A stretch of 64,000 nt of DNA from NCBI GenBank assembly GCA_028281885.1, contig JANQJA010000021.1:62001-126000 (forward strand), written 5' to 3'. Numbering within the stretch: the first letter of the stretch is position 1; every line of letters starts with the position of its first letter. This stretch comes from Pseudomonadales bacterium (GTDB lineage: Bacteria; Pseudomonadota; Gammaproteobacteria; Pseudomonadales; Azotimanducaceae). Shown piece by piece: positions 33,673 to 43,240 of the stretch. Made by a program: the position numbers and the translations under genes. The notes beneath the pieces are model-generated. The model saw only the letters and a program-made list of their open reading frames with translations. It did not search any database and had not been told where the DNA came from.

Positions 33673-35106
33673 CTAGTACTTCGTCTCAGCCAAAAAACCA
33701 GTGCGACCAGAGCATTCCATCCCCAACTGATTCTTATGTTTGTTTAGTTTAGGGTTCGGCTTGCTACGCTTGAACTTCTTCTGACAAAGGCCACATTGAT
33801 AAACGTACGTTGGCCCGGAGGAACCAGTCCCAAAACCGATGGCAGAGCGTCGGGGCGATCTGAGACGTCTCTGTGGCGCCGGTGTAGTGAAGGATGCCCC
33901 CCTTTGTTCGTAGTCAGGAATCGACTGTGCACCCGTTGGCGTGAGTTCGATCATATGCCTTGGTGTGAAAACTTGGTCCGTTACACTTGCACCTTGGATG
34001 CGATCTACTCGATAAGATCGATGTTCATTTTTCTCAATGTTATGTGCGTGCAGAATGATGTTGCCCTTGCTCGTTCGTCTAAGAGAATACGGCTCGATTC
34101 GTCGAGTTGAACCTAGATAATCGAGGTCTACGCATAGCCTGTTTGCCGCAGCAAAACGCACGATATCCATTGCTTGCGCAGCGTTACCAATCCCAAAGAT
34201 TCTGGAAGTTCGGTCTCTAATGATCTGGTCGTCTGGTGCACTCTGATAAGAGGGAAGTGCCTGCACATCAAGGCTTCCAACTAGCCATTGAAAAAAGCGG
34301 GGTAACTCTTCCCAAAACGAATCTAGAGGAGGAAGGGCAGGTAACTGATGCCCAAGCATATTCTCCCAACTTCCCGCCAACTCATCTCGGTAAGGCTTTA
34401 TCTGCGCTAAATCGGGGACTGGTACATCTTTAAATGCACATTTTTGTTTGAGAACGTCGAGCAATACAGCAGGCTGAGGACGTGAGCCATCATGTCTAAA
34501 CAGATTAATCACATCATAGAGGTCTCTAGGTCGCGTGCGTTCGCCTAGCGCTCGAACTTTTTCTCCAAATGCTTCTAGAAACTGATAGGCGCGAATGTGA
34601 ATCCCTCCGTCGGGTTCATCGTCATATGGATGAATCACGGGAGTCTGTTCAGGAGGTAGTACTAGAATTTCGTCCGCAGACAGGTCGAATTTTATTCGGG
34701 GTGCGTTTTTCCCTGGCGGGGATACCGGTCCCCGATAGGCTACTTTGATCTGGCAATTAGTTTTGCCTTGTGGATTCTCATAGAAATCAAATTTGCGAAG
34801 GTCCTTTGGAAACTCGATCCCTGTTTCTTCGTAAATCAAATCGCAGATTGCGCTGATGTTCTCAGCAAGGAAACTTTCTTCAAGATGAGTTGAGTCTTCG
34901 AGTGTGAAGTCTAAGTCCTCTGAGAATCTATAGGTTTCAAAGAAGCACTTTTTTAGGCAAGTCCCGCCTTTAAATACCCATGTATCTGCGAACTTTGATT
35001 GTGATATTCCCCAGAGCATCCAGCCAAGGACATAGTCTTTTTCTACTACCAGTGGTTGTAGGTTTGTCTGGTTGGCAGTGGCAATGACTTGTTGTTTAGT
35101 GATCAT
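33673..35106 (-). CDS. AbiEii-type nucleotidyltransferase toxin with WYL-like region and zinc-finger tail
   Basis: Predicted type IV toxin of 477 residues, well over the roughly 300 usual for AbiEii. Residues 1-280 are the nucleotidyltransferase: FKGGTCLKK (45-53) and FSEDLDF (61-67) carry the GG(S/T) loop and the catalytic acidic residues, and GEKVRALGERTRPRDLYD (181-198) is the second conserved block. Residues about 312-382 look like a WYL domain (RFAAANRLCVDLDY, RRIEPYSLRR, HRSYRVDRI). The end has C438, C441, H457 and C465, a C2HC zinc-finger pattern. Canonical AbiEii modifies RNA and stops growth. It overlaps the antitoxin gene by 11 bases. Confidence 0.88.
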   Translation of the reverse strand: MITKQQVIATANQTNLQPLVVEKDYVLGWMLWGISQSKFADTWVFKGGTCLKKCFFETYRFSEDLDFTLEDSTHLEESFLAENISAICDLIYEETGIEFPKDLRKFDFYENPQGKTNCQIKVAYRGPVSPPGKNAPRIKFDLSADEILVLPPEQTPVIHPYDDEPDGGIHIRAYQFLEAFGEKVRALGERTRPRDLYDVINLFRHDGSRPQPAVLLDVLKQKCAFKDVPVPDLAQIKPYRDELAGSWENMLGHQLPALPPLDSFWEELPRFFQWLVGSLDVQALPSYQSAPDDQIIRDRTSRIFGIGNAAQAMDIVRFAAANRLCVDLDYLGSTRRIEPYSLRRTSKGNIILHAHNIEKNEHRSYRVDRIQGASVTDQVFTPRHMIELTPTGAQSIPDYEQRGASFTTPAPQRRLRSPRRSAIGFGTGSSGPTYVYQCGLCQKKFKRSKPNPKLNKHKNQLGMECSGRTGFLAETKY

Positions 35107-35902
35107 TTGCCATGAGCCAAGAAGTTGGCACTCGGATTCTCCATTTGGTCACTATCTTAGTGCATTCCATCTTGGGATCGAGTTTTGTGAGACCTGTTGT
35201 TAAGTTTCCTTTACAGGCATCTGCCAGAAGCGGGTCGAGTTCATAGTGTTCTAGCAGGAAGCCAAGTCGCTTAAAGATGGCGCCATTGTTTGAACGCTTT
35301 GCATATTCGAGTAGCAAGTTAGGGTCTTTGTCTTCCCGCTTGTAGTATGACAACAAGCAATCAGCGACATGCTGGATACCACCGCCAAAATTTGGAAAGG
35401 CAATTATGTCGATTATGGTTTTGTGTAGGTCAGATACTTGAACCTTAGTACGTTCTCTCCAAACTGTTTTGGTTCCAAAGAGGTAAGAGGAACTTACTTG
35501 TTTTACCGTTATTTCAGTCCCGGATTTGATTAGCGTCTTGGAACGCTTCGGATTCACTGTGAACACCACAATGTCTCGAAAAATCTGCTCCGTTAAGTCC
35601 CAGAACTCTGCTGCAGTTCTCCCCGCGATGTAACATGGAGCAAGAAGGGGAGGAATCATGATCCATGGATCGGATAGTGAGTGTTCACTATCTATCGATT
35701 CCATGTCACTTCTGACATATAGGCCCCTAGAAACTCTTTTGAGGAACCCTTGCTCCTTCCATCGGGATAGCAACAAATGCGCCTCAGAAGGAGACACGTT
35801 GAGTGATGAGACTACGTCAGAAGGCGATATGACGTCTCCGCTGGCGTTTAGGACTGCGGATAGGCGTTTTTTGCCTTTGGACAGGAAATTCTCAGTATAC
35901 AT
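35096..35902 (-). CDS. AbiEi-type antitoxin and transcriptional repressor
   Basis: Predicted type IV antitoxin of 268 residues. The N-terminal 60 residues form a winged helix (ISPSDVVSSLNVSPSEAHLLLSRWKEQGFLKRVSRGLYV). The next part, PCYIAGRTAAEFWDLTEQIFRDIVVFTV and a DLHKTIIDIIAFPNFGGGI stretch, matches the AbiEi C-terminal antitoxin domain. AbiEi proteins both neutralise AbiEii and repress their own operon. It is the first gene of the pair, and an inverted-repeat operator lies just upstream. Confidence 0.87.
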   Translation of the reverse strand: MYTENFLSKGKKRLSAVLNASGDVISPSDVVSSLNVSPSEAHLLLSRWKEQGFLKRVSRGLYVRSDMESIDSEHSLSDPWIMIPPLLAPCYIAGRTAAEFWDLTEQIFRDIVVFTVNPKRSKTLIKSGTEITVKQVSSSYLFGTKTVWRERTKVQVSDLHKTIIDIIAFPNFGGGIQHVADCLLSYYKREDKDPNLLLEYAKRSNNGAIFKRLGFLLEHYELDPLLADACKGNLTTGLTKLDPKMECTKIVTKWRIRVPTSWLMANDH

Positions 35903-35912
35903 TTAGACAAAT

Positions 35913-35997
35913 ACCTATCAATAAGTGCTAGGTTTCGCAATTTTAACATATCATATAAGTATATATAAATGACAAAAACTATCATTTTTTGATAGGT
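35913..35997. promoter_or_regulatory. Inverted repeats upstream of the AbiE pair (likely AbiEi operator)
   Basis: CTATCA (35979-35984) and TGATAG (35990-35995) are perfect arms around TTTTT. A further half-site ACCTATCA at 35913-35920 is the exact complement of TGATAGGT at 35990-35997, 69 bases apart. The AT-rich stretch between them should hold the promoter. AbiEi repressors bind such paired inverted repeats. Confidence 0.65.
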
Positions 35998-36007
35998 TAA
36001 AGGAATT

Positions 36008-36256
36008 CTATATATTAGTTCCGTCTGTAACCATTGATGATACCTGAGACAGCCCATATGGTTTCCCTTTACCGTTGAGAAACTCTTTGTCAGCCAAGAG
36101 TCTTTGAGATTTCTCGTCACGATCTCCTTTTCTTTCCTTTGGCTTTCGGTGCAACGATTTGGCAAGTCTTACCAATTCAGGGTTTGACTCTGCATAAGAC
36201 TTTCGCCCTTCGCACTTGCCCTTGTCAGCGCGTGGATCAATCCGGGACGGAAACAA
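36008..36256 (-). pseudogene. Serine recombinase (resolvase) C-terminal fragment
   Basis: An 82-residue frame containing DKGKCEGRKSYAESNPELV, then RLLADKEFLNGKGKPYGLSQVSSMV. This is the linker and helix-turn-helix end of resolvase/invertase-type serine recombinases. The catalytic N-terminal domain is missing: upstream on this strand lies the broken tyrosine integrase. It was probably brought together with it by deletion and is not expected to function. Confidence 0.7.
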
Positions 36257-36290
36257 TAGGTTGGTATCAATTCGTGGTAATAAAAGTAGA

Positions 36291-37045
36291 TCAGTACGGC
36301 AGTACTAAATCTGAAATTGGTATACCGCACCTGGAATGATTTTTTGTCTTCTCTACCTTGATTAGCCTTTCTTTAAGTAAGATGTCTTGTCGCGTGAGGC
36401 TCAGAATTTCTCCCTTGCGCATACCTGTTGAGATCGCAAGCAAAAATATCGTCTCAAAATATTGGTTCTTACTTTCTCGACAGGTGATTCGAAGAGCATC
36501 TATCTCGTCCCGATTCAGAAATCTGACTCTGCCGTCTAATTCCTTTAGGTACTTGATCTTTTGAAGCGGATTCGAAGGAATCAGTTCTCATTCTTCTGAA
36601 GCTTTCTTTAGAACACTAGAGAAGGCTGCGCGGTAGCGATTAACAGTAGATGGCGAGAGTACCTTCCCATGTTTGCCAATCTTTACCTGAAGCTCTTCCA
36701 GTTCCTCTGCAAGCAGTGGCGTTGAAAGTTCTGTTATGAAAACGTCACCAATTTGTTTCTCCCACCAATCAAGTTGATATCCTTGATCGATTGTCATTAT
36801 CTTGTTTGAGGGATGGGAGAGCGCGGTGCGCCTGTAGCGCGAGATTGCACCTTAACCGTTGTTCGGTTTGTAAGTTTTTGGATGAATCGAACATCAGTTC
36901 GTGCGGCGATCCGGGTTTCTTCTGCCCAAGCTCGTGCATCGGATTTACCGTCAAAGGTAGCGGGAAGGCGCTCACCGTCAACCTGCATTTGGGCACGATA
37001 GCACTTACGACCGTTGGAAAGTTTTCGTGTTTCGATGTATGGCAT
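36291..37045 (-). pseudogene. Tyrosine-recombinase integrase, broken
   Basis: Three pieces add up to most of an integrase. The first (37045 to about 36850) encodes MPYIETRKLSNGRKCYRAQ, an arm-binding start. A frameshift near 36848-36856 moves the frame to AISRYRRT and then QLDWWEKQIGDVFITEL (core-binding domain). After KKASEE there is a TGA at 36588-36590, where the family normally has tryptophan, and the same frame continues ELIPSNPLQKIKYL and the catalytic-arginine motif STGMRKGEILSL. It stops at 36291 before the HxLRH and tyrosine motifs. Frameshift, nonsense codon and lost C terminus make it inactive. It lies just inside the tRNA-Leu end, where an island integrase belongs. Confidence 0.85.
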
Positions 37046-37049
37046 ATAG

Positions 37050-37141
37050 CCTCCGATTAAGAAATTAAACGCATTGGTGACTGCTGGGGCTTCCCCAGAA
37101 ATTCACCATTTGGCTAATGCGCTTACCCTTAATCGAAGGAG
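37050..37141. repeat. Nested hairpin between integrase remnant and tRNA-Leu
   Basis: Four nested pairings share one axis: CCTCCGATTAAG (37050-37061) with CTTAATCGAAGG (37128-37139, one mismatch), GCATT (37071-37075) with AATGC (37116-37120), GGTGA (37076-37080) with TCACC (37103-37107), and CTGGGG (37084-37089) with CCCCAG (37093-37098) around CTT. It could be a recombinase-binding region or a structured RNA. Confidence 0.65.
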
Positions 37142-37259
37142 TGCCAACTCCATCGCGCACTTCAAACCGGCTAGGTGTGTAACCTGACTACGGCATTTAA
37201 CCCGTTATTTCACTTGGGTCACAGCCGACTACTGAATCCTTTTACTCACGTCTTGCGAG

Positions 37260-37346
37260 TGGTGCCGAGGGAGAGAATCGAACTCTCACTCCCGTAAAGG
37301 AACCGGATTTTGAATCCGGCGCGTCTACCAGTTCCGCCACCCCGGC
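37260..37346 (-). tRNA. tRNA-Leu (CAA)
   Basis: An 87-base class II tRNA on the minus strand with encoded CCA (37260-37262 on the plus strand reads TGG). The acceptor GCCGGGG pairs with CCTCGGC, the D arm contains GGTAGACGC, the anticodon stem is CCGGA-TTCAAAA-TCCGG with anticodon CAA, the long variable arm is TCCTTTACGGGA, and the T arm is GAGAG-TTCGATT-CTCTC. It reads UUG codons. The 3' end borders the island. Confidence 0.97.
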
Positions 37347-37358
37347 ACACCGGGCGCG

Positions 37359-37387
37359 AGTATAGCAGAGGCTATTGGCAGGCAAGA
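37359..37387 (-). promoter_or_regulatory. tRNA-Leu promoter
   Basis: On the minus strand TATACT (complement of 37359-37364) lies 12 bases before the tRNA 5' end, followed by the GC-rich discriminator CGCGCCC typical of stable-RNA promoters under stringent control. TTCTTG or TTGCCT 15-18 bases upstream is the likely -35. Confidence 0.65.
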
Positions 37388-37519
37388 AGCCAAATTCCGG
37401 GCCTTCCCGGGCTGTAATGCCCTGAAACCGCATGTTTGGCGGATTTTCCTTACAAAATTCTCACGTTCTCCGGCGGGGCTTCTGCTATCATTTCGGCGAT
37501 TTCATCTGCCGGTATGTTT

Positions 37520-37858
37520 ATGCGTCCTGACCGCATCGAAAAGGAAGAATCTGTTCTCGTTGACGTCATTGCCTGCGAGAACCCTGAACTGCTGGATACG
37601 CATCTTTCCGGCCACACGGTGGATGTGTCAGAAGGCGGCATGAAGGTCACCATGAAGGTGGAAGTCCCGAATGCCACGCGTCTGGGGCTGCGCCTGGACC
37701 TGGATCGCCAGCTGTTTCGCCTTGAGGGCCAGGTGCGCTGGACGCGTAACGATGGTGAAGTCTCTCTCGGTATCAAGATTGATCCGGACAGCCCCGACTA
37801 CGACCAGTGGATGCGCCTGTTTGAATTGCAGCTGGATGACGGTGGCAACCTGAACTAG
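37520..37858 (+). CDS. PilZ domain protein
   Basis: Small predicted cyclic-di-GMP-binding protein of 112 residues. It carries the PilZ signature [14 protein letters not shown] (D/N-x-S-x-x-G) and the later [10 protein letters not shown] strand, with an arginine-containing start [10 protein letters not shown] in place of a full RxxxR motif. The ATG at 37520 is preferred; one at 37514 is two codons earlier. It is expressed divergently from tRNA-Leu and precedes queA by 38 bases. The target process cannot be inferred. Confidence 0.8.
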   Translation: MRPDRIEKEESVLVDVIACENPELLDTHLSGHTVDVSEGGMKVTMKVEVPNATRLGLRLDLDRQLFRLEGQVRWTRNDGEVSLGIKIDPDSPDYDQWMRLFELQLDDGGNLN

Positions 37859-37896
37859 TCTTCTGGCCTTTGGGCTGTTGTTCCTCATTTCTTCCC

Positions 37897-38922
37897 ATGA
37901 AAGTCAGCGACTTTGAATTCGATCTGCCGCCTGAGCTGATTGCGAAATTTCCTGCGCCGGAACGCAGCGCCAGCCGACTGCTGCACCTGCATGCGGATAG
38001 CGGCGCGATCAACCACCTGGCTTTTCGTGATGTGCTCGCATTGATTAAGCCGGACGATCTGCTGGTATTCAACGACACCCGTGTGATTCCCGCGAGGTTG
38101 TTTGGCAGCAAGGACTCTGGTGGTCGCGTGGAGTTATTGCTTGAGCGCGTGATCGATTTGCAGCGTGCGATCCTGCAGATTCGTGCGTCCAAACCACCCC
38201 GAGCGGGTTCCCGGATTCGGATTGACGACAGCGATTATCACATCGAGGTGATCGGTCGGGATGGCGGTTTCTTCGAAGCACGTTTTCCTGACCCGGGTGT
38301 ACTGGCCATTGCCAATGAGTTCGGGCATGTACCGCTGCCACCTTATATAGATCGCGCGGATGAAGCGATTGACCGTGATCGTTACCAGACGGTGTACGCA
38401 AAAAATGATGGTGCTGTGGCCGCTCCTACGGCGGGGTTGCATTTTGACGATGCGTTGCTTGAGGCGCTGAAGAAAAAAGGCGTGGAACAGTGTTTTGTGA
38501 CACTGCATGTGGGGGCGGGGACCTTTCAGCCGGTGCGGGTCGACAAGGTCGAAGAACACCAGATGCATAAAGAAGCCGTCGAAGTTGGCGAGGTAGCCTG
38601 TGACGCTGTCCGCCGTTGCCGTGAGCGGGGTGGTCGCGTGATTGCAGTGGGCACGACTTCGGTGCGCTGCCTTGAGTCTGCGTCCGCGAGCGGAGTGATC
38701 AGTCCGTATCAGGGCGATACGGACATCTTCATCTATCCGGGATACGAGTTTCGGTCAGTGGATGCACTGATTACCAACTTTCATCTGCCTGGTTCCACAC
38801 TGATGATGTTGGTGAGCGCCTTTGCCGGTCGTGAGCGCGTACTGGATGCCTATCGCGTCGCTGTGGAGGAACGGTACCGATTTTTCAGCTATGGTGACGC
38901 CATGCTGATGACCCGCGATTAG
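37897..38922 (+). CDS. queA: S-adenosylmethionine:tRNA ribosyltransferase-isomerase
   Basis: QueA transfers the ribosyl part of SAM to preQ1 in tRNA to form epoxyqueuosine. The 341-residue protein starts [19 protein letters not shown] and contains [43 protein letters not shown] and [10 protein letters not shown], all family-specific. The start at 37897 matches the family; an earlier in-frame start at 37870 adds nine unlikely residues. It lies directly upstream of tgt, the preceding step of the same pathway. Confidence 0.97.
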   Translation: MKVSDFEFDLPPELIAKFPAPERSASRLLHLHADSGAINHLAFRDVLALIKPDDLLVFNDTRVIPARLFGSKDSGGRVELLLERVIDLQRAILQIRASKPPRAGSRIRIDDSDYHIEVIGRDGGFFEARFPDPGVLAIANEFGHVPLPPYIDRADEAIDRDRYQTVYAKNDGAVAAPTAGLHFDDALLEALKKKGVEQCFVTLHVGAGTFQPVRVDKVEEHQMHKEAVEVGEVACDAVRRCRERGGRVIAVGTTSVRCLESASASGVISPYQGDTDIFIYPGYEFRSVDALITNFHLPGSTLMMLVSAFAGRERVLDAYRVAVEERYRFFSYGDAMLMTRD

Positions 38923-40059
<1,137 letters not shown>

Positions 40060-40100
40060 AGAATACGCGTCTTTCGCAGTCCAGCGAGGGTTTTATCCCA

Positions 40101-40436
40101 ATGTTTGATCTACTGATTCCGAGCGCCCACGCGGCAGAAGCCGGTGGTGCCGGCGGGCCGATTCCTGGTCTCGATTTCTTCATCATTATCGCGTTTGCCG
40201 CGATCTTCTATTTCATCGTCTGGCGACCGCAAAGCAAGCGGTCAAAAGAGCATCGCGAACTGGTGGGGAGCCTCGCCAAGGGCGATGAGGTGGTGACCAA
40301 TGGCGGCCTGCTGGGCAAGATCACCAAGGTGGACGAACAGTACCTGGTGCTGGAAATCGCCCCGAATACAGAGATCAAGATGCAAAAACAGGCGATAGCG
40401 GCGGCTTTGCCGAAGGGAACGCTGAAGCAAATCTGA
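40101..40436 (+). CDS. yajC: Preprotein translocase subunit YajC
   Basis: Accessory subunit of the SecDF translocon, 111 residues with one membrane helix (about 25-42) followed by WRPQSKRSKEHRELVGSLAKGDEVVTNGGLLGKI, which is strongly conserved in YajC. The N terminus has an unusually long AHAAEAGGAGGP lead typical of Gammaproteobacteria. secD starts five bases after the stop. Confidence 0.97.
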   Translation: MFDLLIPSAHAAEAGGAGGPIPGLDFFIIIAFAAIFYFIVWRPQSKRSKEHRELVGSLAKGDEVVTNGGLLGKITKVDEQYLVLEIAPNTEIKMQKQAIAAALPKGTLKQI

Positions 40437-40440
40437 TTCG

Positions 40441-42288
40441 ATGCTGAACACCTATCCCCTCTGGAAAAATCTGCTGGTTGCCGGTGCCCTGGTACTGGGC
40501 ATCCTGTATTCGATGCCGAACATCTATCCACCGGATTTTGCGATTCAGATTTCCAGTGCCGATTCCGGCGGCATCGTCAGCGAGTCGGTGCTGACGGTGG
40601 CGCTGGAAGCGCTGGCAGAGGAGGGCATGGAAGATATCGGTTCCAGTCTGGAAAATGGCAACGCGCTGATTCGTGTCCCTGACGATGACACTCAGTTGCG
40701 GGGCAAGGAAGTCATCGAATTCGCCCTTCACGCGCTTGATGGTGACTACGTGGTTGCGCTGAATTCGGCTTCGACCACGCCGGCCTGGCTGCAGAATATG
40801 GGTGCTGAGCCGATGAAGTACGGCCTTGACCTTCGCGGCGGTGTGCATTTCCTGCTGGAAGTGGATACAGACAAGGCGATCCTGGATCGGATCGAGCAGT
40901 TGGAAACTGACGTCAAGCGCACGCTGCGAGAAGCCAACCTGCGTTACGACGAGGTGGTGGTTGAGGACCGGGTACTGCGGGTCGCGTTCGATGATGAGTC
41001 CAGGCGGAGTGAAGCCCGGGAACTGTTGCAGCAGTCCTACAATGAGTTCGAGTTGACCACCGGTTCCGATGAGCGTTATTACATCAACCTCGCGATTACC
41101 GAGCAGACCATCGATGAGATTGAAACGTTTGCGGTACAACAGAATGTGCAGACTATTCGCAATCGAGTGAATGAACTGGGCGTGGCGGAACCTCTGGTGC
41201 AACGGCTGGGTGGCAGTCGCATTGTGGTGGACCTGCCCGGGGTACAGGACACGACGGAGGCCAAGCGTATTCTTGGCAAGGTGGCGACCCTGGAGTTTCG
41301 TATGGAAGCGCTGCCGGATGCGCCCCGTTCCACAGTGCTGCCCTACAGTTATGAAGGCCGAACAGCACAGCTTGAACGCAACATCATCATCCGTGGCGAT
41401 CGCGTGATTGATGCCCAGGTGGGCTTCGATCCGGAGTCGAGCCTGCCCCAGGTCAACATCACTCTCGATGGTGAGGGCGGCGAGAAGATGCACCGGGCGA
41501 CCCGAAACAATATCGGTCGACGTATGGGCGTCATCTTCATCGAAACCAAGACCCGTGATGTCCTGAAAGAGGTCGATGGCGAGCGCAAACTCGTACCGGA
41601 ACCCTATGTTGAGCGACGCCTGATCAGTCTCGCAACCGTGCAGGCCGCACTGGGCGTGCAGTTTCGGATCACCGGGCTGACAGCCAGCGAGGCGCGGGAA
41701 CTGGCGCTGCTGCTGCGGGCAGGCGCGCTCGCCGCAGACATGTTTATTGTCGAAGAACGCACGGTGGGGGCGAGCCTGGGCGAAGAGAATATTCGCCTTG
41801 GTGCGATTTCCGTCGTCGCCGGCATGGGTCTCGTGCTGCTCTTTATGCTGGTGTATTACAAGGTGTTTGGCATCGCGGCCAATATTGCCCTCTTGGCAAA
41901 TCTGGTGCTGCTGGTGGCGGTGATGTCGAGTCTGTCCGCGACCCTGACCTTGCCGGGCATCGCGGGCATCGTGCTGACCGTGGGTATGGCGGTGGACGCC
42001 AATGTGCTGATCTTCTCGCGGATCAAGGAAGAGCTGGCCAATAAATTGTCGCCGCAGGCGGCGATCAATGCCGGATTCGAACGTGCTTTTGTCACGATTC
42101 TTGACGCCAACATTACAACCCTGCTGGTGGCCCTGATTCTGTACAGTATCGGTACCGGCCCGATCAAGGGCTTTGCCGTGACCTTATCCATTGGCATCGT
42201 CACCTCCATGTTTACCGCCATCATGGGGACGCGCGCCCTGGTGAACCTGATTTATGGCGGCCGTAACGTCAAGACGCTCCTGATCTGA
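40441..42288 (+). CDS. secD: Protein translocase subunit SecD
   Basis: Proton-driven subunit of the SecDF complex (615 residues) that pulls exported proteins across the inner membrane. An N-terminal membrane helix is followed by the large periplasmic P1 domain containing KYGLDLRGGVHFLLEVD, then five C-terminal helices with GMAVDANVLIFSRIKEEL and the late GTGPIKGFAVTLSIGIVTSMFTA. secF follows after one base, so the pair is translated together. Confidence 0.98.
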   Translation: MLNTYPLWKNLLVAGALVLGILYSMPNIYPPDFAIQISSADSGGIVSESVLTVALEALAEEGMEDIGSSLENGNALIRVPDDDTQLRGKEVIEFALHALDGDYVVALNSASTTPAWLQNMGAEPMKYGLDLRGGVHFLLEVDTDKAILDRIEQLETDVKRTLREANLRYDEVVVEDRVLRVAFDDESRRSEARELLQQSYNEFELTTGSDERYYINLAITEQTIDEIETFAVQQNVQTIRNRVNELGVAEPLVQRLGGSRIVVDLPGVQDTTEAKRILGKVATLEFRMEALPDAPRSTVLPYSYEGRTAQLERNIIIRGDRVIDAQVGFDPESSLPQVNITLDGEGGEKMHRATRNNIGRRMGVIFIETKTRDVLKEVDGERKLVPEPYVERRLISLATVQAALGVQFRITGLTASEARELALLLRAGALAADMFIVEERTVGASLGEENIRLGAISVVAGMGLVLLFMLVYYKVFGIAANIALLANLVLLVAVMSSLSATLTLPGIAGIVLTVGMAVDANVLIFSRIKEELANKLSPQAAINAGFERAFVTILDANITTLLVALILYSIGTGPIKGFAVTLSIGIVTSMFTAIMGTRALVNLIYGGRNVKTLLI

Positions 42289-42289
42289 T

Positions 42290-43228
42290 ATGCAGCTCAA
42301 TATTCCTTTCATGAAGTACCGCATGATCGCGACCTGCGTATCGGCGATTCTGCTGCTCATCTCGATTGGATCTGTCGCGCTCAACCAGCTTAACTGGGGG
42401 CTCGATTTCACCGGCGGCACGCTGGTTGAGGTGGTCTATGACGGGCCGGTCAATCCGCAGGCGATACGTGACCAGTTGGAAGCGGCCGGGTTTGAAGGTC
42501 ATGTGGTGCAATACTTCGGCTCAGACCGCGACATCCTGGTGCGGATGCCACCGCAACAGGCGCTGGGCGAACGCGAGAATGCAAGACTGGGTGATCGGAT
42601 TCTGGAGAGCCTGCGCGAATCGAGCGAGCTAGGTGTTGAACTGCGTCGTTCCGAGTTTGTGGGTCCCGCGATAGGTGAAGAGCTGCGCGACCAGGGCGGG
42701 ATTGGCATGCTGACGGCGCTCGCCGTGGTAATGATCTACATCGCGTTTCGTTTTCAGCTCAAGTTCGCCGTCGGTGCGGTCATTGCGCTGTTTCATGACG
42801 TTACCATCACCCTTGGAGTGTTCTCGCTGACTCGATGGGATTTTGACCTGACGGTGTTGGCCGCGCTGCTGGCGGTGATCGGATATTCGCTGAACGATAC
42901 CATCGTGGTGTCGGATCGTATTCGAGAAAATTTCCGCAAGATTCGCCGCGGCGAACCCAGCAACATTGTCGATACATCGCTTAACCAGACGCTGGGCCGC
43001 ACCCTTGTGACATCGTTAACTACCTTGCTGGTTTTGTTTGCGCTGTTCTTGCTGGGGGGCGAGCTGATCCGCGGCTTTGCCATTGGACTGATCATTGGCG
43101 TGATCGTTGGTACCTACTCGTCGATCTATATCGCTGCCAATGTACTGCTGATGCTGGGTATTACCAAGGATGACCTGGCGATTCCGGTGAAGGAAGGCGC
43201 CGATGACCCTAATCTGATGGATCCCTGA
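42290..43228 (+). CDS. secF: Protein translocase subunit SecF
   Basis: Partner of SecD, 312 residues. LNWGLDFTGGTLVEV lies in the first periplasmic part and the helices include GYSLNDTIVVSDRIRENF and RTLVTSLTTLLVLFALFLLGG, the characteristic SecF motifs. The gene ends convergent to suhB with 12 bases between them. Confidence 0.98.
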   Translation: MQLNIPFMKYRMIATCVSAILLLISIGSVALNQLNWGLDFTGGTLVEVVYDGPVNPQAIRDQLEAAGFEGHVVQYFGSDRDILVRMPPQQALGERENARLGDRILESLRESSELGVELRRSEFVGPAIGEELRDQGGIGMLTALAVVMIYIAFRFQLKFAVGAVIALFHDVTITLGVFSLTRWDFDLTVLAALLAVIGYSLNDTIVVSDRIRENFRKIRRGEPSNIVDTSLNQTLGRTLVTSLTTLLVLFALFLLGGELIRGFAIGLIIGVIVGTYSSIYIAANVLLMLGITKDDLAIPVKEGADDPNLMDP

Positions 43229-43240
43229 AACCAGGATCCG

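Larger units (their letters stand above)
33369..37259. mobile_element. Decayed tRNA-Leu-associated genomic island
   Basis: The segment lies directly downstream of tRNA-Leu(CAA), ends in a tRNA-Leu 3' half, carries a broken integrase next to the tRNA, and is clearly richer in A and T than both flanks. This is the usual layout of an island inserted at a tRNA 3' end. Its cargo is an AbiE-type toxin-antitoxin pair. Both recombinase genes are broken, so it should now be immobile. The exact ends are inferred from the tRNA and its remnant; a direct repeat is not perfect. Confidence 0.75.

Noticed and set aside
40375-41493. Antisense frame of 372 residues opposite secD
   Set aside because: Wholly within secD, no motif, no ribosome binding site.
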